Origin: Mesobacillus foraminis | GTDB taxonomy: Bacteria; Bacillota; Bacilli; Bacillales; Cytobacillaceae | Direction of reading: 5' to 3' | Assembly: GCF_004340465.1 (NCBI RefSeq) | Contig: NZ_SLVV01000004.1 | Span: 62,001-126,000 of the forward strand | DNA length: 64,000 bases | Part shown: positions 1-8,421 of the stretch, one piece after another | Layout of the letters: every line of letters begins with the position of its first letter | How positions within the stretch are numbered: position 1 is the stretch's first letter | The notes under the pieces: model-generated | Database searches by the model: none | The model's input: only the letters and a program-made list of their open reading frames with translations | Told to the model about the DNA's origin: nothing | Translations under genes and position numbers: made by a program

Positions 1-90
1 AGACACCTATCGAAAAGAAATAACGTACTTATAAAAAGATAAAAATGAATTAAATTTTCAAAAAGTTGTAATAATTAAAACGCATATTGG

Positions 91-105
91 GCATAATTAT
101 TGTTA
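91..105 (+). promoter_or_regulatory. possible Fur box upstream of fbpB-like gene
   Basis: The 15 bases gcataattattgtta match about 10 of the 14 fixed positions of the Bacillus Fur box (TGATAAT, one base, ATTATCA). It lies 28 bases before the start of an FbpB-like gene, a family known to be Fur-controlled. The match is imperfect in AT-rich DNA, so this is a suggestion based on context. Confidence 0.35.
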
Positions 106-132
106 GAATAATGCTAAGGGATGGTGAACAAT

Positions 133-264
133 ATGAGAAAACCAAGAAAACGTTCTTTTGAAGAACTGGTTCTAGAAAATAAATTGCAAATCTTAAATGA
201 TCGTGATGCGATGGAAAAGCTTGAAGCGAAACTTGAGCTTAAGCGGCTGGGCAAGGCTGAATAA
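133..264 (+). CDS. Fur-regulated basic protein, FbpB-like
   Basis: This 43-residue basic protein begins MRKPRKRSFEELVLENK and continues with a charged helix ending LKRLGKAE. The SFEELVxxNK segment followed by an amphipathic helix is typical of the Fur-regulated basic proteins of Bacillus. FbpB works with the small RNA FsrA to lower translation of iron-rich proteins during iron starvation, and that role is inferred here from family membership. A weak ribosome site (aagggatggtg) precedes the ATG. The gene stands alone on the + strand ahead of sspN, and the possible Fur box at 91-105 fits the usual control. Confidence 0.75.
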   Translation: MRKPRKRSFEELVLENKLQILNDRDAMEKLEAKLELKRLGKAE

Positions 265-332
265 AAAGCATTCTTTACCATTAATGAATCTTCTCTGAAC
301 AGGAAAGACTTTGAATAGAGGAGGGGATCATC

Positions 333-476
333 ATGGGAAATCCGAATCGCAAAAGTAAATACTTTGTTCCTGATCATATTGGAACGCAGCCAAGAGGATT
401 TGGCGGCAATAATGGAAAAAAAATGCAGGACACTTCAGGTAAACATGCCCAGGTCATTCAGACTAAAGGGGAGTAA
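333..476 (+). CDS. sspN: acid-soluble spore protein SspN
   Basis: A 47-residue minor small acid-soluble spore protein. It begins MGNPNRKSKYFVPDHIG and ends with HAQVIQTKGE, the conserved SspN tail. Such proteins accumulate in the forespore late in sporulation. A strong ribosome site (aggagggg) lies 5-6 bases before the ATG, and a Rho-independent terminator follows within 10 bases. It precedes tlp, as in B. subtilis where the pair is made under SigG. No clear SigG promoter was identified by eye. Confidence 0.9.
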   Translation: MGNPNRKSKYFVPDHIGTQPRGFGGNNGKKMQDTSGKHAQVIQTKGE

Positions 477-484
477 AGATACCG

Positions 485-511
485 CCCGCCATTCAGGCGG
501 GTTTTATTTTT
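485..511 (+). terminator. Rho-independent terminator after sspN
   Basis: A perfect 6-bp stem, cccgcc / ggcggg with loop attca, is followed by ttttatttttttt. It separates sspN from tlp. Confidence 0.85.
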
Positions 512-617
512 TTCGGTCATTCAAAAAACTATTTCGGAATTTACACTGATTTCCTAAGATATTTTACTGACAGCAGACACAAACTAATAAACGATCATAT
601 TAAAGGGGGTAGAAGAA

Positions 618-848
618 ATGGCCTACAATAAGCCAAAACCGGATGACAGAAGCGATAATGTTGAAAAACTGCAATCCATGATCCAGAATACCATTGAGAA
701 TATGGAAGAAGCTGAAGCTACAATGGAATTCTCGACTCCAGAGGAACGCGCAAATATAGAAGCCAAAAATGAGCGCCGCCGTGAAAGCATCGAGGGATAC
801 CGCGCGGAAATCAAGGATGAAGCTGCCTTTTCACGTAAAAATCAATAA
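618..848 (+). CDS. tlp: small acid-soluble spore protein Tlp
   Basis: A 76-residue, strongly charged, helical protein of the Tlp family. The name (thioredoxin-like protein) is historical; it is a minor spore protein. The start MAYNKPKPDDRSDNVEKLQ and the segment IENMEEAEATMEFS are typical of the family and the length is standard. A ribosome site (aaaggggg) lies 8 bases before the ATG. The gene has its own terminator and is probably transcribed in the forespore with sspN. No cysteine is present, so it has no redox function. Confidence 0.92.
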   Translation: MAYNKPKPDDRSDNVEKLQSMIQNTIENMEEAEATMEFSTPEERANIEAKNERRRESIEGYRAEIKDEAAFSRKNQ

Positions 849-860
849 GGATTCATTGTA

Positions 861-887
861 GACCTGCCTTATAGGCGGGTCTTTTTC
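861..887 (+). terminator. terminator after tlp
   Basis: The stem gacctgcc / ggcgggtc (one G-T pair) is followed by a run of T. It ends the tlp transcript before the AAA+ ATPase gene. Confidence 0.8.
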
Positions 888-949
888 CTGTTTTTAAGGA
901 AATATGGTAAGATACGAAGGATAACTTATAAAAAAAAGAGTGATAATGA

Positions 950-3271
950 ATGGAACAGCAACGAAAAATACCAAATCCACGGGAACAAATTAGAAACTGG
1001 GAGCAGGAACTGGACAACAATGGGCGCATACAGGATGAAGGGGCCCTTTTATCTTTTATAAAAACTCTGGCAGGTGAGGAATGGCAAATAAAAGCGGATT
1101 TGCTTGCTATGGCAGCCATTTCAAGGTCCCGGACAATCGGACATGATGCACTCGTCCTTAATTGGATGGAAAAATCGCTTGAATTAGATCCCCGAAACGA
1201 GAAGGCAAAACACTATTTATCCGCTCATAAATGGAAGGGAATGAGTGATCTTTTTGATGAGCTGACCTTTCCGCCCCTGCGGGAAACAGATAATCGCGCA
1301 GCAAAAAAGAACACAGCGGAACAATTCGTACTCATCTGCCGTCAATTTCTCGACCATGCAGAAGCTGGCCTTGAACAGCTTAGAACTCAATTACATAAAG
1401 AAAATGGCTTCAAAGAGCGGTATCAGTCGCTAAGTGTCATCCTTTCAGAAGCCATCGAGGAAACGTCCGCCCTGCTTAAAGCCTCGGAAGGGTATGAGCA
1501 GTCCATTATCGGCGTTTTCCATACCTCCGTGCACTATGAGGAAATGAAGGCTAAAATCAAAAAACTGGAAGAATTGAAGAAGGATTGGGAAAAACAGTTT
1601 ATTGATGAAAAGTCCCGCACTTCGGAAGAAACCGATCCCCTTGAAGACTTAAAAGGAATGGTGGGACTGGAAACGGTGAAGGACCGTGTCAATGACTTTT
1701 ACAGGTTCCTAAAGTATCAGAAGAAACGGAAGGAGCTTGGTTTTCAGACCAGGGATGAACTTAGCCTGAACATGATCTTAACCGGGAACCCCGGTACAGG
1801 CAAAACAACACTTGCAAGGCTTCTGGCCAAAATTTATTACCGCCTTGGCGTGCTGCCCAGGGCAGAAGTAATAGAAGCAGACCGGTCACAGCTTGTCGGT
1901 GCTTATGTAGGTCAGACGGAAGAAAATGTCCGGAAGGTTGTTGAGAAGGCGATTGGCGGAGTGCTGTTCATTGATGAAGCCTACAGTCTAAAAAGAGAGG
2001 GACAAACAGGGAATGATTATGGACAGACAGCAATCGATACATTGGTGTCCCTGATGACGGGACATGAATATGGTGATCGGTTTGCAGTAATCCTTGCAGG
2101 ATATCCAGAGGAAATGAGGCAGTTCCTTGATGCGAATCCAGGCCTGCGAAGCCGTTTTCCTCAATCAAATCTCATCCAGCTTCCAGACTACTCCGATGAG
2201 GAGCTCCTGAAGATAGGGGAACAGGCTGCCAGCGATAACGATTATCTCCTTTCCAAGGACGCCAGGATGGAGCTGCTTCGCCGCATCGAACGTGAACGAG
2301 TGGACGATACGTTTGGGAATGCCCGTACCGTCCGGAATATCATCCTTGATGCTATTTTTAAAAAAGGAGCCCAAACTGGAGGAGAATCTGATATTTTCCA
2401 GTATTCGCTGCTGGACAAAGAGGATTTTGAGCTCGACGAGGAGCGGAAGGAAAAGAATGCGAAGGATAAACTGGAACAGCTAATCGGATTGGAGAATGTA
2501 AAAAATGAAGTGAAGTCACTCATTTCATTCGTCCAGATGCAGCAGTTCAGAGTGCATAAAGGGCTGCCTGCTGTGCCAATCCAGCTTCATTCCGTATTCA
2601 CAGGGAACCCTGGAACCGGGAAAACAACTGTCGCTCAAATCTATGCTGAGCTCCTTAAGGAATGCGGGATCCTAAAACGAGGGCATTTAATCATCGGAAG
2701 CCGTGCGGACTTTGTTGCAGGGTATGTTGGCCAGACTGCCATTAAAACTAAAAAGAAGATAAGGGAAGCTCTCGGCGGCGTCCTGTTTATTGATGAAGCC
2801 TACTCTCTGTTGAGCCAGGGAAATGGAGACTTTGGCAAAGAAGTAATTGATACACTTGTGGATGAAATGACCCGGCACAATGAGAATCTGGTGGTCATTC
2901 TGGCAGGTTACCCCCAGGAAATGAATGAGCTTCTTGAAAGTAATCCCGGCCTGCGCTCTAGATTTAAAAAGTTCTTTCACTTCCCTGACTACACTGTGGA
3001 AGAATTGCTGGAAATTATGGAAGGCTACGCTTCTAAATATGAGTATAGGCTTACGGATGCCGGAAAGTCGTTTATCCACAAGGCTTTAAAAGTTGATGTA
3101 ATCGGCGGGAACGGCAGGCTTGCCGCAAATCTGATTGATGAAGCCATTCAGGCTCAAGCATTCAGGCTGATGGATGAAGCTCCTCTTACTGATTTTACTG
3201 ATGAAGCTGTAAGCCTGGAGGATTCAGATTTTGAAAGAGCACTGGAGAAAATAAAAAAAGGGGAATCATAA
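950..3271 (+). CDS. tandem AAA+ ATPase, CbbX/SpoVK-type
   Basis: A 773-residue protein with an N-terminal helical region (about 1-230) and two CbbX/CfxQ-type AAA+ modules. Module 1 has Walker A GNPGTGKTT at 279-287, Walker B LFIDEAY at about 339-345 and an arginine-finger segment GLRSRF near 398-403. Module 2 repeats these at 552-560, 612-618 and 667-672. Both sites look intact, so both probably bind and hydrolyse ATP. Single-domain relatives include SpoVK (sporulation) and CbbX (rubisco activase). The substrate of this double version is unknown. Its stop codon overlaps the start of the thioesterase gene (TAATG), indicating translational coupling. The location just after tlp is compatible with a sporulation role, which is inference. 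Confidence 0.85.
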   Translation: MEQQRKIPNPREQIRNWEQELDNNGRIQDEGALLSFIKTLAGEEWQIKADLLAMAAISRSRTIGHDALVLNWMEKSLELDPRNEKAKHYLSAHKWKGMSDLFDELTFPPLRETDNRAAKKNTAEQFVLICRQFLDHAEAGLEQLRTQLHKENGFKERYQSLSVILSEAIEETSALLKASEGYEQSIIGVFHTSVHYEEMKAKIKKLEELKKDWEKQFIDEKSRTSEETDPLEDLKGMVGLETVKDRVNDFYRFLKYQKKRKELGFQTRDELSLNMILTGNPGTGKTTLARLLAKIYYRLGVLPRAEVIEADRSQLVGAYVGQTEENVRKVVEKAIGGVLFIDEAYSLKREGQTGNDYGQTAIDTLVSLMTGHEYGDRFAVILAGYPEEMRQFLDANPGLRSRFPQSNLIQLPDYSDEELLKIGEQAASDNDYLLSKDARMELLRRIERERVDDTFGNARTVRNIILDAIFKKGAQTGGESDIFQYSLLDKEDFELDEERKEKNAKDKLEQLIGLENVKNEVKSLISFVQMQQFRVHKGLPAVPIQLHSVFTGNPGTGKTTVAQIYAELLKECGILKRGHLIIGSRADFVAGYVGQTAIKTKKKIREALGGVLFIDEAYSLLSQGNGDFGKEVIDTLVDEMTRHNENLVVILAGYPQEMNELLESNPGLRSRFKKFFHFPDYTVEELLEIMEGYASKYEYRLTDAGKSFIHKALKVDVIGGNGRLAANLIDEAIQAQAFRLMDEAPLTDFTDEAVSLEDSDFERALEKIKKGES

Positions 3272-3708
3272 TGCATATATCCATCAAAGAGATTGAAGTT
3301 CGATACGCAGAAACGGACCAGATGGGAGTCGTCTATCATTCCAACTATCTTGTTTGGATGGAGCTTGGGCGCACACAGTTAATCGAGGATCTAGGATTTA
3401 ATTATGCATCGATGGAAAAGGAGGGAGTGATATCTCCGGTAATTGATATCCAGGCCTCCTATAAACATCCTGTCCGTTACGGGGAAAAAGCGGTAGTTAA
3501 AACCTGGATAGACGAATATGACGGCTTGCGGGTTGTCTATGGATATGAAATATTCAATGGTTCAGGAGAGCTTGCCCTCACAGGGAGCTCCCGCCATGTT
3601 TGTGTTAAAAAAGACTCTTTCCGGCCGATATCCATTAAAAGGTCTTATCCGGATTGGCATGCTGCCTACATGAGCGCCAAAGCACAGCCACAAAGCGCAA
3701 AGGGTTGA
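3271..3708 (+). CDS. acyl-CoA thioesterase, YbgC/YneP-type hotdog protein
   Basis: A 145-residue single hotdog-fold thioesterase of the 4HBT family. The N-terminal segment RYAETDQMGVVYHSNYLVWM holds the family motif in which the Asp at about position 16 is the catalytic residue. It should hydrolyse acyl-CoA thioesters in the cytosol; chain length cannot be told from the sequence. It corresponds in position and sequence type to B. subtilis YneP. The start overlaps the stop of the AAA+ gene by one base, and yneQ starts 7 bases after its own stop, so the three genes form an operon. Confidence 0.88.
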   Translation: MHISIKEIEVRYAETDQMGVVYHSNYLVWMELGRTQLIEDLGFNYASMEKEGVISPVIDIQASYKHPVRYGEKAVVKTWIDEYDGLRVVYGYEIFNGSGELALTGSSRHVCVKKDSFRPISIKRSYPDWHAAYMSAKAQPQSAKG

Positions 3709-3715
3709 TGTTACA

Positions 3716-4006
3716 GTGGCATTCGGGATAAACAGGCGAGAGCTGGTCAGCTGGAAGGAGGCTGTGGCCCGTGGGGAAATCGCCTTTATTACGCATTATT
3801 GGCTTGATGACCGTTTCCCGGGCTGCAAGACTGTTACAAAGGTAGGCTGCAGTGACCTCCCTAAACTGATTGAGTGGGGAGGAAAATATGGACTGCAGCC
3901 GGAATGGATAGACAGACGAAAGAAGGCGCTGCCGCATTTCGACCTGTTTGGTGAAAGACGGGATAAAATTTTAAAAGAAGAAGGAATGGACCATTTAATC
4001 TGGTGA
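3716..4006 (+). CDS. yneQ: YneQ-family protein
   Basis: A 96-residue soluble protein starting MAFGINRRELVSWKEAV and containing WIDRRKKALPHFDLFGE. It matches the uncharacterised YneQ family in length and pattern. No catalytic signature is evident to me. The GTG start at 3716 is used because no in-frame ATG lies between the upstream stop and this point, and aaaggg lies 11 bases upstream. It is the last gene of the AAA+-thioesterase-yneQ operon and is followed by a terminator. Confidence 0.82.
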   Translation: MAFGINRRELVSWKEAVARGEIAFITHYWLDDRFPGCKTVTKVGCSDLPKLIEWGGKYGLQPEWIDRRKKALPHFDLFGERRDKILKEEGMDHLIW

Positions 4007-4027
4007 CCTATCTACGATAAAGATAAG

Positions 4028-4056
4028 AAAGCAGACCGTTGTTGTCTGCTTTTTTG
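4028..4056 (+). terminator. terminator after yneQ
   Basis: The 9-bp stem aaagcagac / gtctgcttt with a 7-base loop is followed by tttt. The A-rich left flank may let it work also for the convergent gene at 4068. Confidence 0.85.
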
Positions 4057-4067
4057 TTATCATTTTT

Positions 4068-4529
4068 TTAAATCCTTTCTTCAAGGGAGCGAATCCAACG
4101 GTAAAACTTGATCAGAATGTAGAATAGAAAAGGGTCCAGGATGGCAGCGTACCATAGATTCCACCAGCCATAATGGAAGTATCCCCATGGCTCAGGGAGC
4201 AGGGTCAATAATTCATAGCCCATGATGGCGGCCACCCAAATTAGTGTATAGAGGATTCGGCTTCTCAGTCTGCCCTGGAGTGGATACCAGTTTAAAAATA
4301 TCATATTGACGGGCGGTATCAGAAGGGTGTGGGCGAGAAGGCCGAGCCAGTCTACCTCTTTGTCAAAATACCAGTAACCATGATATTTAAATTCAATCAT
4401 GGTATCGAAAATCAGCTGGAAGGCAATGGTGAACAGCCATATGTGGAGTATGGAGTTTTGCGTATGCCGCCTATTTGTTTTAAAAGCAATAAAATTAAAC
4501 AGGATTATGGCCAGGATAAGTCCAATCAT
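4068..4529 (-). CDS. multi-pass membrane protein, CBO0543-like
   Basis: A 153-residue hydrophobic protein with about five membrane segments: residues 1-18, 30-45, 62-80, 92-110 and 128-145. It is rich in Trp and Tyr, with a WGYFHYGWWNLWYA stretch near the C-terminus. It resembles the uncharacterised CBO0543-type family of spore-former membrane proteins. No enzymatic motif is seen. A ribosome site (aaaggg) precedes the ATG. It is transcribed alone, convergent with yneQ. Confidence 0.7.
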   Translation of the reverse strand: MIGLILAIILFNFIAFKTNRRHTQNSILHIWLFTIAFQLIFDTMIEFKYHGYWYFDKEVDWLGLLAHTLLIPPVNMIFLNWYPLQGRLRSRILYTLIWVAAIMGYELLTLLPEPWGYFHYGWWNLWYAAILDPFLFYILIKFYRWIRSLEERI

Positions 4530-4597
4530 AAAATTCCCTTTTTATTTTACTATTCCATATAATCGGGGGGAAAATACCATAAAAAAAAAGAGTTGCC

Positions 4598-4635
4598 AAA
4601 AAGGCGGGCGCCTATTACTTGGCGCCTGCCTTTTT
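4598..4635 (-). terminator. terminator after yneR, probably bidirectional
   Basis: A long stem (ggcgcc core extended by tgcc/ggcg) is flanked by aaaaa on the left and ttttt on the right. Read on the minus strand it ends yneR three bases after its stop codon. Confidence 0.85.
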
Positions 4636-4637
4636 AA

Positions 4638-4928
4638 TCAGTTATAGCTGAATTCAGGTTCTCCAAAGGTGTCATTGTATTCAACTACCAAATCATGGCC
4701 ATCAAAATACCAAAGATCTTTTTCGAGGATGTAGAAAGTAATTCCTTTTTTATTGGTCTGTACGCCAATTTCGGCTTCGGCTTCTTCTCTTGAAACCCCT
4801 AACGAAAAGCCTTTTTGTACTGTACTGCAGCCACCGTATCGGACAAAAAATCGGATGGAACTTCCCTCAGTGAGCTCCATTTCTGATTGATACCATGCTG
4901 CAGCCTCGTCGCTAATTTTTAATTGCAT
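4638..4928 (-). CDS. yneR: HesB/IscA-like protein YneR
   Basis: A 96-residue protein of the HesB-like (YneR) branch. It begins MQLKISDEAAAWYQSEM and has one conserved Cys in VRYGGCST at about position 34, where A-type Fe-S carriers have their first Cys. The C-terminal CxC of true IscA/SufA is missing, so Fe-S delivery is doubtful. The ATG at 4928 is preferred to the upstream ATG at 4958 because aagggag lies 7 bases before it. It sits in the yne synteny block. A second HesB-like gene with a TGA at the equivalent site lies at 6359. Confidence 0.85.
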   Translation of the reverse strand: MQLKISDEAAAWYQSEMELTEGSSIRFFVRYGGCSTVQKGFSLGVSREEAEAEIGVQTNKKGITFYILEKDLWYFDGHDLVVEYNDTFGEPEFSYN

Positions 4929-5033
4929 AGCCGAACTCCCTTCATGTTGCATTACCACTTTATTATAAGATTGATTTAAAGGACTGTCGAATATTCTGCT
5001 GGAGGTGAATTTGTTTGTACCATTTATCGTTTC

Positions 5034-6182
5034 CTAGTTTAGGTTGCCAGTCATATGCGACATGATTTCCTGATATTTTTTCTCAGCATTATCAAGTCCG
5101 TGGCTTCCTGCTTCCTCAAGGGGAACGACCCGGTAATTTCGCTCCTTGCTGCTTGAGACATAGGTAGGGAAAAATTGAGGGTCTTCCAGCTGCACAGTGG
5201 TCCCAGCCGGCCCAACCTTCTTGATTACATCCACTGATACCATGCCGCCAATATCCTTGTAATCCCATATCTGGCCAGACAGAAAGTTCCCTAATGAATA
5301 GACGACCAACCCTTGACGGCCGTCCCCGGCGGTTATCCATTCCATTGGCTGGAGGACATGGGGGTGGTGGCCGAAAACGACGTCTACCCCTTCATTTACG
5401 AGGAAGCGGGCGAGCTCTTTCTGGATATCATCAGGAAAACGCTGATATTCATTTCCCCAATGGATGCTCATCACTACGACATCTGCCTGTTTATTGGCAC
5501 GGTGAATTTCCTCTTTCATCGCTTCTTTGTCAATTAAGTTTACCAGGTAATCCTTCCCTTCAGGAACCGGGATTCCATTCGTTCCGTAGGTATAAGATAA
5601 ATAGGCAATATCTACACCGTTTTTATTTAAAATCCGAAGCCTGTCCTTGTCATCGGGGTTCTTAAAAGAGCCTACATAGGGAAGGCCGGCTTTCGTCATA
5701 TAGCCTATAGCACTCTGGATGGCTTTTTCGCCGCGGTCCAGTGTATGATTATTTGCAGTGGAAACAATGTCGACACCGGCATCAATAATAGCATCTCCCA
5801 CTTCAATGGGGCTGTTGAACGACGGGTAGCTTGAAAGACCAATTTCTGTGCCGCCCAGCACCGTTTCCTGGTTCGCCAGCAGGAGGTCGGGCTCCACAAG
5901 CTTGTCTTTGACGGAAGCAAGCATTGGCTTGAAATCATAGCCTGTTTTTGTTTTTGCATCTTCGTACACTCGGTCATGGATTAAAATATCGCCGATTGCT
6001 GCGATTGTCACTTTTTCTTTAATGATTTTTCCTTCAACAGAAATATTTCGCTGGGTGTGGGCAGCCTCTACAGTATAGGGCTGTGCCTTTTTGTCTTCCT
6101 GGTGCGGAAAGCCCCAGAAGGTTGTCGCAGATACGAATACAGCTGCCCCAAAAGCGGCCAGCATACCATGTTTTTTATTCAT
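5034..6182 (-). CDS. CapA-family metallophosphatase-like protein
   Basis: A 382-residue protein with one N-terminal membrane segment (about 8-26) and a CapA/PgsA calcineurin-like domain. Motifs are AAIGDILIHD (61-70), NQET, STANNHTLDRG, SIHWGNEY, FGHHPHVLQ and YSLGNFL. These are the metal-site residues of the poly-gamma-glutamate capsule family. Relatives help make or anchor poly-gamma-glutamate, but no capB/capC genes are nearby, so this may be a stand-alone cell-surface hydrolase. aagggag precedes the ATG. It is inserted, compared with B. subtilis, between yneR and plsY. Confidence 0.82.
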   Translation of the reverse strand: MNKKHGMLAAFGAAVFVSATTFWGFPHQEDKKAQPYTVEAAHTQRNISVEGKIIKEKVTIAAIGDILIHDRVYEDAKTKTGYDFKPMLASVKDKLVEPDLLLANQETVLGGTEIGLSSYPSFNSPIEVGDAIIDAGVDIVSTANNHTLDRGEKAIQSAIGYMTKAGLPYVGSFKNPDDKDRLRILNKNGVDIAYLSYTYGTNGIPVPEGKDYLVNLIDKEAMKEEIHRANKQADVVVMSIHWGNEYQRFPDDIQKELARFLVNEGVDVVFGHHPHVLQPMEWITAGDGRQGLVVYSLGNFLSGQIWDYKDIGGMVSVDVIKKVGPAGTTVQLEDPQFFPTYVSSSKERNYRVVPLEEAGSHGLDNAEKKYQEIMSHMTGNLN

Positions 6183-6358
6183 TATGATCTCCCTTAGCTA
6201 AAACTTGAGCATATTTATTTTGCCTGTTATAAGGATAATATAATATGGATGATGAGTTGTGTGATATTTTAGCGAAAAAGTTCCGTTATTTGTCATATTT
6301 TCACCAAAAAAGGTGTATTTGTGGCAGGAGAGGGGAATAAAACGCGGAGGTGATTCAC

Positions 6359-6646
6359 ATGTTCAATATTACTGGGAGTGCTTATCAAAAATTAAAAGAG
6401 GCAGTAGACCGGGAGCAGGGAGACAAGGAAAAGCTGTTGGTCCGTCTTTCTATGGGAATTGGCTGAGGGGGTCCAAAGCTTCAGCTGTCTCTGGAAGAGC
6501 AGCCAATAACAGATGACCGTCAATTTGAGTTTGATGAAATCTCCATCTTGATCCATGAACAGGATTTTGTTTATTTTGACCGGACAAAACTGGATTATGT
6601 ACAGGATGTCCTCGGCTCGGGAAGATTCCAATTGCTGAGGGTATGA
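6359..6646 (+). CDS. HesB-like selenoprotein with in-frame TGA (Sec36)
   Basis: The reading frame starts with ATG at 6359 behind a strong ribosome site (ggaggtgat, 6346-6354) and runs 95 codons to TGA at 6644-6646. It is interrupted only by TGA at 6464-6466. Reading that codon as Sec (U) gives MGIGUGGPKLQLSLEEQ, where HesB-like proteins have a conserved Cys. The sequence after the TGA stays in frame and protein-like (FDEISILIHEQDFVYFDR). HesB-like selenoproteins are an established prokaryotic family. A hairpin at 6479-6497 fits a SECIS. The alternative is a nonsense mutation in a dead gene, but strong translation signals, conserved flanks and a terminator directly after the frame argue for function. 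Confidence 0.82.
6479..6497 (+). promoter_or_regulatory. candidate SECIS hairpin of HesB-like gene
   Basis: Beginning 12 bases after the TGA, cttcag can pair with ctggaag (one bulged G), leaving the loop ctgtct. The loop shares GUCU with the E. coli fdhF SECIS loop. The position fits bacterial SECIS spacing; the stem is weaker than in the other two selenoprotein genes. Confidence 0.55.
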
Positions 6647-6648
6647 AG

Positions 6649-6678
6649 AAGAAGAGGACCTAATGCCTCTTCTTTTTT
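6649..6678. terminator. bidirectional terminator
   Basis: The 9-bp stem aagaagagg / cctcttctt is followed by a T run. It lies between the convergent HesB-like selenoprotein gene and the histidine kinase gene. Confidence 0.85.
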
Positions 6679-6679
6679 G

Positions 6680-7465
6680 TTAACTTTCTTTTGTGTGTAA
6701 TGGCAGGGACAAAGTGAATGTTGTCCCTTTGCCGGGAGTGCTTTCCACTCCAATCCTTCCGCCATGATCCTCAATAATGTTTTTGCAGATTGTGAGCCCT
6801 ATACCCGTTCCAGACTGTTTCGTTGTATAAAAGGGGAGGAATAATGCATTGAGTTGTTGCACGTGGATCCCGGGACCATTGTCCTCAACGGAAATGAACG
6901 CTTCTGCCTGATTTCGATACATCCTCAAGTGTACAAGTCCGTTATTCCGTGGGCCGGAAGCTTCAATGGCATCCAGTGCGTTTTTTATCAAGTTGATCAG
7001 TACCTGTTTGATCTGATCTGAATGCCCTGCAACCATAATGTCTTCCTGTTCACAAGTTTCGGTCAGGGCAATGCCCCGGATCTTTGCCTCCCCCTCAAAA
7101 ATCGCAGGGATGTTTTTTACGATTTTGTGAAGCGGGAAAGGTTTCTTGGAGGCATTGGGCTTATGAACATCTAAAAATGTATTGATTAGCTGGGTGGCAC
7201 GGTCGATCTCTTCAATCAATATTTCTGCCTGCTGCTGTTTTCCCATTTTGATCAGTTCAGGTTCTAACAACTGGATGAAGCCCTTTACAGTTGTAAGCGG
7301 ATTTTTCAATTCATGCGCTAGCCCCGCTGCTTTTACATAGCTGGTATTATCACGGTACTTTCCGCAAACAGCCTCGAAAGTATAATGCGTTATTGCAGAG
7401 GGGTTGTCATAGCAGGGAGTAAGGGAGCAGCCAGATGATGAAAATCGGTTTATCATAGTAGTCAT
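6680..7465 (-). CDS. orphan sensor histidine kinase without sensor domain
   Basis: A 261-residue kinase core. The H-box is GLAHELKNPLTTVKG with the phosphorylated His at about 51. An N-box (NLIKNALDAI, about 155-164), G1 (DNGPGI), F-box (FLPFYTTK) and G2 (GTGIGLTI) follow. The layout resembles the catalytic end of Bacillus sporulation kinases, which phosphorylate Spo0F. Only about 45 residues precede the H-box, with no membrane or PAS domain, so any signal must come from partners or binding in the cytosol. No response regulator is adjacent. A role in the Spo0A phosphorelay is inference. The start (aagaaggatgact before ATG) is moderately supported. Confidence 0.8.
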   Translation of the reverse strand: MTTMINRFSSSGCSLTPCYDNPSAITHYTFEAVCGKYRDNTSYVKAAGLAHELKNPLTTVKGFIQLLEPELIKMGKQQQAEILIEEIDRATQLINTFLDVHKPNASKKPFPLHKIVKNIPAIFEGEAKIRGIALTETCEQEDIMVAGHSDQIKQVLINLIKNALDAIEASGPRNNGLVHLRMYRNQAEAFISVEDNGPGIHVQQLNALFLPFYTTKQSGTGIGLTICKNIIEDHGGRIGVESTPGKGTTFTLSLPLHTKES

Positions 7466-7597
7466 CCTTCTTTTTTGGATATGTTATTTCTGTCAGTCCA
7501 TGCTGATACTTGTAAATAAATATGCAAACTTAAAGGAAATATGACTTTTGTCGAATGAAGAGGGGTGGTTTTGATAATATTCCCGAGATTTAAACTG

Positions 7598-7630
7598 GAA
7601 AAACCCACCGGATCGCTAATCCGATGGGAA
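7598..7630 (-). terminator. terminator after plsY
   Basis: On the minus strand the stem cccatcggat / atccggtggg is followed by ttttt. It lies 8 bases after the plsY stop. Confidence 0.85.
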
Positions 7631-7637
7631 TTTGAAG

Positions 7638-8234
7638 TTATTTTTTCTTATCGAACCATTTTACTTTTGGCTCTGTTTTATTACGTATTCTCCGGATATT
7701 GGCCCGGTGACGATATATGACAAAAGCGGCCAGCAAGGTAACAACAATAATCAGTGGTACATCTCTGGTGAAGAGAGACAAGATAAAAGTTGCTGCCGAT
7801 GTGAGCATGGAAGACAAAGATACCATCTTTGTTATGTAGAGGCTCACTAAAAAGAAAACAAGGATGAATAAGAACAATAAAGGCGCATAGGCGAGCAGGA
7901 TACCTCCCGAAGTTGCCACCGCCTTGCCGCCCCTGAACCCGGCAAATACAGGATACATATGTCCAATTACCGCGAAGATGCCTGCCAGCAGCATATGCAA
8001 TTCAGAACCCAGAAGCAATGGAAGGCTTGCGGCCAGCGTTCCTTTTAAAATGTCCGCGAGTGTCACAGCCACACCTGCCTTAACTCCAAGAGTCCGGAAG
8101 GTGTTCGTCCCGCCAAGGTTGCCGCTCCCATGTTCCCGGATGTCGGTCTTGTAAAATAGCTTGCCCACAATCAGGCCGGAGGGAATGGAACCCAGTAAAT
8201 AAGCTAATAAAAGTATAAGAACGTTTACTGCCAT
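7638..8234 (-). CDS. plsY: acyl-phosphate glycerol-3-phosphate acyltransferase PlsY
   Basis: A 198-residue membrane acyltransferase that moves the acyl group from acyl-phosphate to glycerol-3-phosphate, the first step of phospholipid synthesis. Signature loops are [23 protein letters not shown] and [17 protein letters not shown], with about five membrane segments. It is the counterpart of B. subtilis yneS/plsY. The ATG at 8234 is chosen over the TTG one codon upstream because aaggag lies 7 bases before it. It is divergent from the phospholipase D-like gene and has its own terminator. No FapR box was found in its upstream region. Confidence 0.95.
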   Translation of the reverse strand: MAVNVLILLLAYLLGSIPSGLIVGKLFYKTDIREHGSGNLGGTNTFRTLGVKAGVAVTLADILKGTLAASLPLLLGSELHMLLAGIFAVIGHMYPVFAGFRGGKAVATSGGILLAYAPLLFLFILVFFLVSLYITKMVSLSSMLTSAATFILSLFTRDVPLIIVVTLLAAFVIYRHRANIRRIRNKTEPKVKWFDKKK

Positions 8235-8421
8235 CAAAATTCTCCTTTATATAAATTACCGTAACGATATTGTACCACGTTATCAACAAAACTCCATGTT
8301 GAAATTCGTGAATAGATGAAATCCTAATAGTTCAAAACAGGGCATATTCCTGATTTATTATATCCGATATGTTTAGGTAAACTGCTCAGTGTCTAAAGAG
8401 TAAGAAACAGATAGAGAGGTC

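Noticed and set aside
6464-6466. Reading the TGA as a true stop giving a 35-residue peptide
   Set aside because: The conserved HesB-like sequence continues in the same frame for 60 codons, and the TGA sits at the conserved Cys.
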